From an uncultured Bacteroidales bacterium (GTDB lineage: Bacteria; Bacteroidota; Bacteroidia; Bacteroidales; UBA932): a stretch of DNA of 64,000 nt. The stretch spans positions 1-64,000 of the forward strand of contig CAMJBH010000008.1 in NCBI GenBank assembly GCA_946403855.1. The letters run 5' to 3'. The position numbers and the translations under genes are program-made. This document shows positions 58,799-64,000 of this stretch, in pieces (the stretch's first letter is position 1; each line of letters opens with the position of its first letter). The notes beneath the pieces were generated by a model. That model was not told where the DNA came from, ran no database searches, and was given only the letters and a program-made list of their open reading frames with translations.

Positions 58799-61453
58799 TT
58801 AATACAAATTATACCACGGAATTAGCTCGGGGGTGCCCAGGAGCAGCTTCCTTTGAACATCGGTAAGATATTCGGGCTCTATGGCCATACGGAACATATA
58901 CTTGTTCCACCATCCGGCTTGCATGGTGATATATCCCCCGGCGCCGCGCCCGGTGCCGAAGCTGTTTTCGGCAACCCAGCGTTCCACGCCACCGTCGGGG
59001 GTAAGGGCTGCTCCGCACATGGCCATGGCATGGGCCGAGGACACATCGCGGCTCAGGAAACTTTGTTTCTTATCCATAGTGCCGTTGCCAAGACGCAGGT
59101 CGTAAACCCCTTCGCGGGCAAGAGCATCCTTGGAAGTGTCGCATGTGAAGTAGAAGCGCTTGCCGGCCCTGAGGGACCTGAGTCCGACTTCTTCCAGTTC
59201 TTCGGCGGGCAGGTTCAGGAAAGTCCATTCCGGCGCATCAGCGGCGCTGTGGGAATCCTGCACCCGGTACATCTTGTAGTAGGGACGCGTGGGGTCGTTC
59301 ATGAGCATGACATAGCGCGCCGAAAGGCCGCCGAGGCCCAGGGAATCCCGGAACGACGCCGGAGTATAGCTCTTGCCGCAGTAGCTGAATTCCGAAGGCG
59401 GAGTGCCCAGGGCCTGCTGAAGCACTGAGTACACTTCGCCCAGAGCTTCCGCCCGGAGGGCCTCCGGATCGCTGCTCTCACGCATGCGGAGTCCGTACGA
59501 GCGAAGGAGCGTGCGGAGAGTCTGCCGCAGGGTTTCGGAATCGTAGGCATCCGGGGTGTCAGGCATGGCCTCTTCTGGCATAAGTCCGTATTTGTCAATC
59601 AGGTAGAGAGCATTCATGAACTGACCGCCGTCCCAGGTCGGGCGGCCGAAGATGCTGCTGTTGTAGCGGCTGTCCAGTTTTTCATTTCTATGCTCCCACA
59701 CCCTCACAAGGAAGAGATTGGCCTTCTCCAGCATGTCGTAGAAGTAGGCGTAGGCAGTGCTGAACTTCTGATTGCCCCGCAGTACGTTCGCCGTCGAGAA
59801 GTACCAGCAGCGGCCCGACGAGCCTTGGTCGGTGATGCCGCATGCGCGCAGGAACAGATCAAGGCCGGTGGTGTCTGCCGGTGCGCGGCCGCCCGCCGCA
59901 AAAAAGCGCTCGCGCGCCGCTTCGTCAAGGCCGGGGCCGGGACCTGCGGCTGACGCGGCGAAACTCTGTACCTCCGGCATGGTGGGGCTCAGCGAAGCCG
60001 CTTCCATGAAAGGAGGCCGGCGGCTGCCCATGAGGGGTTCGAACTCAAAGTCGGGGCCCCTGCGCTTCTCAAATTCCTGTCTCACGCGGGCAAGGGCTGC
60101 TGCATCGGTGAACAGCTCGTAGGCCGACAGATACAGCACCCTGGCTGCTCCGAGAGCCCCTTTGGTGCCTATCGTGGTGCCTGCCGAGGCTACCTGCTGC
60201 CAGCTGTGCCCCACTCCTCCCGGAGTGAAGCATGCATAGCGGAAACTGCCCGTGGGCACAGCCCATGTGACATTGCCCACATCGCTGGACACGTATGCTT
60301 CATAGCCCTCGTCGGAGGGCGGGACGACTATCGACAGGCGGTCTATCAACTCGGCTGAGACTCCCGACTGAGCCGCCACCTCGCGGGCGAACTGCATTTC
60401 GCGCGAGTCGAGACGGATGCCGCCTACAGCCTCCAGATTGCGGCCCACCAGTTCTGCCATGGCATCATTGGGAAGGCGCTCATAGTTTCCCGAGAGCAAT
60501 TCGTACTCCATGGTGGTACCTGTGCCGAGAGCTGCACCTTCAGCCGCCTTAAGGGCCCTGTCGAGCAGGTCCCGGACGGTCTGGCGTGACGGACTGCGGA
60601 AGTAATATTTGACGCTGGCCTTGTCGGGCACTACATTGGGAGCCTTTCCTCCGTCGGTAATCACATAATGGATGCGGGAGGTCTGGGGCACATGCTCGCG
60701 CATGAGATTGATCATGTGGTCGAAGGCCTCAACGGCATCCAGGGCGGAACGGCCTTCTTCGGGAGCGCCGGAGGCATGGGAAGATTTGCCCCGGAAAGTG
60801 AACAGCACTTGCACGTTGGCAAGTCCGGATGCACGGTTGACGGTGTTTCGGGTGTCGGGGTGCCAGTCCAGCATGGCGTCGAGGCCTTCGAACACGCCCT
60901 CGCGCATCATGTAGGCTTTGCCGCCTCCGCCCTCCTCGGCAGGACAGCCGAAGAGCTTTATCGTGCCTTGCCTGCCCTGGGCGAGCCATTCAGAAACTGC
61001 GACGGCACCAGCCACGGAACCCATTCCAAGCAGGTTGTGGCCGCAGCCGTGGCCATTGGCCCCTTCGATAAGGGGTTTGCGATAAGGTACCGTATCCTGA
61101 GACATGCCGGCAAGGGCGTCATATTCGGCCATTATGCCTATCACCGGAGATCCGCTGCCATAGCTGGCCACGAACGCCGTGGGTATGCCGGCAGCACCGC
61201 GCTCAACCCGGAAACCACGGCTCTCGAGATGCGAAGCCCAAAGTTCGGCGCTCCTCTCCTCTTTGTAGGCCGTCTCGGCATAATTCCACACGCACTTCTG
61301 GAGGGAATCATAAAGGTGGAAGCTGCGGTCAAGATAGGACAGCCCGGCTGCAGGGCTCTTCTTGGGTTTCCGTATGCCATAGGCTTCCGAGGCCGCATAA
61401 GCAGTCATCCCCAGCACCAGCGCCAACGGCAGTATATATTTGGTAACTTTCAT
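58799..61453 (-). CDS. fusion of M20 amidohydrolase and C1B papain-type peptidase
   Basis: An 884-residue secreted protein with signal peptide (MKVTKYILPLALVLGMTAYA). Residues about 40-450 are an M20/AbgB-like metal hydrolase: MAEYDAL, GHGCGHN (134-140), PAEEGGGGK (171-179), and the lid domain with SSHASG. Residues about 505-884 are a bleomycin-hydrolase/PepC-like cysteine peptidase with Cys549 in SSGRCW, His808 in HAMAMCG and Asn830 in AENSFG. Both active sites look whole. The start at 61453 follows an in-frame stretch without signal character. I know these as separate enzymes; the join is unusual. Likely a peptide degrader paired with DPP11. Confidence 0.85.
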   Translation of the reverse strand: MKVTKYILPLALVLGMTAYAASEAYGIRKPKKSPAAGLSYLDRSFHLYDSLQKCVWNYAETAYKEERSAELWASHLESRGFRVERGAAGIPTAFVASYGSGSPVIGIMAEYDALAGMSQDTVPYRKPLIEGANGHGCGHNLLGMGSVAGAVAVSEWLAQGRQGTIKLFGCPAEEGGGGKAYMMREGVFEGLDAMLDWHPDTRNTVNRASGLANVQVLFTFRGKSSHASGAPEEGRSALDAVEAFDHMINLMREHVPQTSRIHYVITDGGKAPNVVPDKASVKYYFRSPSRQTVRDLLDRALKAAEGAALGTGTTMEYELLSGNYERLPNDAMAELVGRNLEAVGGIRLDSREMQFAREVAAQSGVSAELIDRLSIVVPPSDEGYEAYVSSDVGNVTWAVPTGSFRYACFTPGGVGHSWQQVASAGTTIGTKGALGAARVLYLSAYELFTDAAALARVRQEFEKRRGPDFEFEPLMGSRRPPFMEAASLSPTMPEVQSFAASAAGPGPGLDEAARERFFAAGGRAPADTTGLDLFLRACGITDQGSSGRCWYFSTANVLRGNQKFSTAYAYFYDMLEKANLFLVRVWEHRNEKLDSRYNSSIFGRPTWDGGQFMNALYLIDKYGLMPEEAMPDTPDAYDSETLRQTLRTLLRSYGLRMRESSDPEALRAEALGEVYSVLQQALGTPPSEFSYCGKSYTPASFRDSLGLGGLSARYVMLMNDPTRPYYKMYRVQDSHSAADAPEWTFLNLPAEELEEVGLRSLRAGKRFYFTCDTSKDALAREGVYDLRLGNGTMDKKQSFLSRDVSSAHAMAMCGAALTPDGGVERWVAENSFGTGRGAGGYITMQAGWWNKYMFRMAIEPEYLTDVQRKLLLGTPELIPWYNLY

Positions 61454-61472
61454 ATCAACTGACATTTCGGCT

Positions 61473-61534
61473 GGTGGAGCTGTGGCCTGGGGCCCATAAA
61501 ACATGGGAAAAGGGCCCCAGACCACAGCACCGCC
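61473..61534 (-). other. imperfect 23-bp inverted repeat between gltS and the double peptidase
   Basis: 61473-61495 pairs with 61512-61534 at 20 of 23 positions around a 16-base loop. There is no T-run after it in the transcribed direction, so it is more likely an attenuator, processing or stabilising hairpin than a simple terminator. Confidence 0.7.
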
Positions 61535-61540
61535 AGCAAA

Positions 61541-62869
61541 TCACTGTTTTTTAAAACTTAGCCAGCCCTTGGCTGCACTCAATCCCATGATGCCCACTCC
61601 GGTCACGGCGCACACAAGCACGAACAGCCAGCCGAGGCCGCTGCTGAAAGCCAGCGGCGAAAGGCTCACAAGGGCAATTTCGACGGGAGCTATATACAGG
61701 TACGCCAATGCGTAATCGTCCAGGCAGCCGCTCTTGGAATCGGGGTCGGTTATGCGCAGAAGTGCAATTCCCATGGCCATGGTGCCGGTAAACCATCCCC
61801 AGGTGAAGATGGATTTCTCGAACGGGTCGCTTTTGTGTATGCGGGCGCCCACCCAGAATACATACAGCAGGGTGAGAACAAGTCCTATTGCCAGAAGTAT
61901 AAGCAGCGGAACAATATAGCGGCCCACAATCTCGAGGCGTATCGAGGCCACGCCAAAGGCCACAAGATAGTCCGTAAAAGCACCGCTCAGATGGCCCAGG
62001 ATGGGTTTTGAGATGTGTTCATCTACATTTATTTTGCCCATGAGCCATTTGACCCCTATGCCCACTATGAAGGCGCAGCTGAATACCGGCAGCATGAGTG
62101 CGGGCCAGACCAGGGCTATGAGCTTGGCAAGGCCGTAGCCTCCCAGGGCCACCATGGCTATCACTGCGAAGTTGAAGGTCATGGAATCCAGCGATATGGC
62201 AGAGAACGACGCCATGCCCATGCTCTTGCGCTTGTCCGGGGGCAGTATGCCGGTGCGCAGTTCGGGCGAGAGATTCTCGAACTTGCAGATATAGTTTGTC
62301 TTACCATGGGCCGCCCCCCAGGAAATGAGCCACATGCCAATCACCACCGACGCAATGATGCCCACGGTGGCAGAAGTCATGGCCAGCGACTGCATCTCTT
62401 CCACCCCGTAAGAGGCAAAAGACTCGCCGATAGCCGCCGCGGTGCCATGTCCCCCGCAGAATCCTGCAGGCATGGACAGGCCCATGGCGGGATTGACCGG
62501 CCAGATGAGACTCAGCACCCAAAGGCCAAGCGCTCCGCCGACCGCCCACTGCAGAAGCATGCCGGCCTGGGAATATGCCCACATGCGGCCGATGCGTGAT
62601 GTGCCGCCGCCTGTGGTCTTTTGCGAAGTGAAAGGTATGCAACTGAAAACCAGGGCTATAAGTATTCCGGCATAGGTGCCCATATTGCTGCTCAGAGGCA
62701 GCCAGCCCAGGACCTCGGGACCCAGCACCAACGCAGTAAGTCCGGCCAGCAGGCTGGGCGGAATGAAAAAGCGTTGGATAATGCGCACTTTTGAGCGCAG
62801 CAGTTTGCCAAGCAGCAACAGCAGCGACACAATGCCGACATCAATCAAAAGGGTCCACGGGGTAAACAT
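61541..62869 (-). CDS. gltS: sodium/glutamate symporter
   Basis: A 442-residue membrane carrier with about eleven hydrophobic segments and the GltS-type motif GFCGGHGTAAAIGESF. Takes up glutamate with sodium. Stands in a minus-strand series with three peptidases, so it probably imports glutamate freed from peptides. A -7 element lies just before the start. Confidence 0.88.
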   Translation of the reverse strand: MFTPWTLLIDVGIVSLLLLLGKLLRSKVRIIQRFFIPPSLLAGLTALVLGPEVLGWLPLSSNMGTYAGILIALVFSCIPFTSQKTTGGGTSRIGRMWAYSQAGMLLQWAVGGALGLWVLSLIWPVNPAMGLSMPAGFCGGHGTAAAIGESFASYGVEEMQSLAMTSATVGIIASVVIGMWLISWGAAHGKTNYICKFENLSPELRTGILPPDKRKSMGMASFSAISLDSMTFNFAVIAMVALGGYGLAKLIALVWPALMLPVFSCAFIVGIGVKWLMGKINVDEHISKPILGHLSGAFTDYLVAFGVASIRLEIVGRYIVPLLILLAIGLVLTLLYVFWVGARIHKSDPFEKSIFTWGWFTGTMAMGIALLRITDPDSKSGCLDDYALAYLYIAPVEIALVSLSPLAFSSGLGWLFVLVCAVTGVGIMGLSAAKGWLSFKKQ

Positions 62870-62876
62870 ACGGTAA

Positions 62877-62884
62877 CAAATATA
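62877..62884 (-). promoter_or_regulatory. -7 element TATATTTG of gltS
   Basis: Minus-strand TAnnTTTG match, seven bases before the ATG, giving gltS an own promoter inside the series. Confidence 0.6.
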
Positions 62885-62885
62885 A

Positions 62886-63968
62886 TTATTTTTTCACCTT
62901 ATCCGAAAACTGCTTGAACCTGCTGTCGGCTTCAGCATTATAGGTCAGCACGGCCTCATGAGTGAGACCTCTGCGCATAAGGCGCTTGGCGGCACGCATC
63001 TCGCGGCGCTCGAAGCACTCCACTTCTTTGATAATGCGGCGCAACTCTACAGGCTTGACATTCTCGCCCTCGTGCACCCTGTCGAACAAAGTGCGGGAAA
63101 GCATGTTCGAAGGCCCGCCCAGAGCGTCGGGAAGTGGTTCTCCCTCAAAGGCAGCGATTGCATAACAACATGGAGTATAACCGGTTGCACACCACAGCAG
63201 GCCCTTTTCACCTTCCTTTGAAGGACATTCAATGACGATGGAAGACACCGTCGTCGTACGGGGGATGAAATCGTGCTCCAGAAGGCCTGCAGAAGGGGCC
63301 GATGCCAAGGCGTCGCGTCCGTCCTTGAGGAAGGAACGGCCGGCCTTCAAGAAAAACTGTGCATCGAACTTTCCTGGAGGCTCGGTAAGATAGTCCATGG
63401 TCTTGAACCTCTCGTGCCCCCGTCCCCTGGCTGGATCGCCGGCGAGGGAATAGTTGGTACGGAAAAGTATTCCGTCCGAAGGCACGTCATAGCGCACCAC
63501 GGTGCTGTCGCCTACTTCGAAATAGGCCGCTCCGCCCTTGGAATCCGCCACGCCGAAATTGGTGCTGAGATTCATCGGGCGCGGCAGAGAATCCAGAAGC
63601 CCCGCAAAATCTTCGACGCTTCGGCAGCTCGCCAGGGCATTTGCCATGGTTCTTCCTGCGCATGTGTCAAAGCCAAGCGAATCGGGCCTCATGTTGTACG
63701 ACAGGTTATTGATTATGGCGAAGCCGGCCTCGTTGATGCCTGCGTAGCACTTAGTGCGGAGGGTGTCGGAAGTCGGGAAAAGACCGGTATAGGAAAACTT
63801 GCCGCCTGTCACATGGGCTATGATGTTGTAGGGGTCAGGAGCGTCGCGCTGCTTCCAAAGCATGGGGCGTCCGGTGGCGGAGGCCCCTGCACCGACCACC
63901 GCGGTGGTGCAAGCGAAAGAAGCAGCCGGCAGCAGCACGGCCAGCACAAGAAACCACAGGCGTTTCAT
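62886..63968 (-). CDS. secreted Ntn hydrolase, C45/choloylglycine-hydrolase-like
   Basis: A 360-residue protein with signal peptide followed at once by Cys20 (FACTTAVVG), the expected N-terminal nucleophile after signal cleavage. LSTNFGVADSKGGAAYFEV and the Asn/Arg-rich later motifs match the C45 acyl-transferase/choloylglycine hydrolase group. It should cleave an amide (acyl amino acid or peptide); bile salts are possible but the peptidase context favours N-acyl amino acids. Starts inside the stop of an upstream gene (ATGA). Confidence 0.78.
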   Translation of the reverse strand: MKRLWFLVLAVLLPAASFACTTAVVGAGASATGRPMLWKQRDAPDPYNIIAHVTGGKFSYTGLFPTSDTLRTKCYAGINEAGFAIINNLSYNMRPDSLGFDTCAGRTMANALASCRSVEDFAGLLDSLPRPMNLSTNFGVADSKGGAAYFEVGDSTVVRYDVPSDGILFRTNYSLAGDPARGRGHERFKTMDYLTEPPGKFDAQFFLKAGRSFLKDGRDALASAPSAGLLEHDFIPRTTTVSSIVIECPSKEGEKGLLWCATGYTPCCYAIAAFEGEPLPDALGGPSNMLSRTLFDRVHEGENVKPVELRRIIKEVECFERREMRAAKRLMRRGLTHEAVLTYNAEADSRFKQFSDKVKK

Positions 63969-64000
63969 TTGCGTATCTTATAGCCGTAGTAGGCGTAGAA
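63965..64000 (-). CDS. 3' end of a further gene, partial
   Basis: The last 11 codons and stop (FYAYYGYKIRK) of a minus-strand gene running in from the right edge. Its TGA overlaps the ATG of the Ntn hydrolase gene, so it is part of the same operon. Too little is visible to name it. Confidence 0.6.
   Translation of the reverse strand, partial: FYAYYGYKIRK

Noticed and set aside
61454..61525. N-terminal extension of the M20-C1 fusion by 24 codons
   Set aside because: It crosses the inverted repeat and would bury the signal peptide behind a non-hydrophobic stretch.

Overview
The window is a stretch of chromosome from a member of the Bacteroidales. The evidence is the many TAnnTTTG (-7) promoter elements, several only a few bases before an ATG, the near absence of strong ribosome binding sites, and the gene families present: NigD-like, DUF4251, fimbrillin/FISUMP lipoproteins, S46 dipeptidyl peptidases, a GTPase-defective EF-G2, and a glycine-lipid glsA/glsB pair. 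Core genes have high GC. The genus cannot be told from the sequence alone; an uncultured gut or rumen lineage would fit.

Layout. 1-4747: end of a BspA-like surface protein, then lolD, an unknown secreted protein, lgt, malate dehydrogenase and tRNA-Pro. 4706-13810: a 9.06 kb AT-richer element inserted in the 3' half of tRNA-Pro and bounded by a perfect 43-bp direct repeat. It carries three small genes of largely unknown function, a gene pair of a six-fold zinc-ribbon nuclease and an MmeI-like restriction-modification enzyme, a small orphan gene, a 42-residue peptide and a large FISUMP lipoprotein. No integrase is visible in it. 13826-16272: an ECF sigma factor with an anti-sigma/beta-barrel fusion and a NigD-like lipoprotein. 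16380-22952: a von Willebrand protein, then the rnhB-dpp7-mrp-rsmA operon and a small regulator.

23079-30574: EF-G2, an S51 peptidase/ATP-grasp fusion, aspS with a TSCPD gene, and murB. 30630-42846: a ten-gene co-directional run, thrA-dapB-dapA-murA-cdaA-mutS2-manC-pepP-fabG-comF, joining lysine/threonine synthesis, peptidoglycan precursor synthesis and c-di-AMP synthesis. 42980-52902: tRNA-Ser, small lipoproteins, guaA, a phosphodiesterase, a 2-hydroxyacid dehydrogenase, glsA-glsB and a TerB/DnaJ protein.

52997-64000: a DMT transporter, then two facing operons for amino-acid use. On the plus strand are an amidinotransferase-type arginine deiminase, carbamate kinase and ornithine carbamoyltransferase, which together would yield ATP from arginine. 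On the minus strand are a secreted Ntn hydrolase, a GltS glutamate carrier, an M20/papain-type double peptidase and DPP11. Together they suggest a peptide- and amino-acid-fermenting cell.

The strongest candidates for something undescribed are the integrase-less tRNA island with its MmeI/zinc-ribbon nuclease pair, the M20-C1 peptidase fusion, the S51-ATP-grasp fusion, and a GC-shifted, variable-lectin-like patch inside the island lipoprotein.
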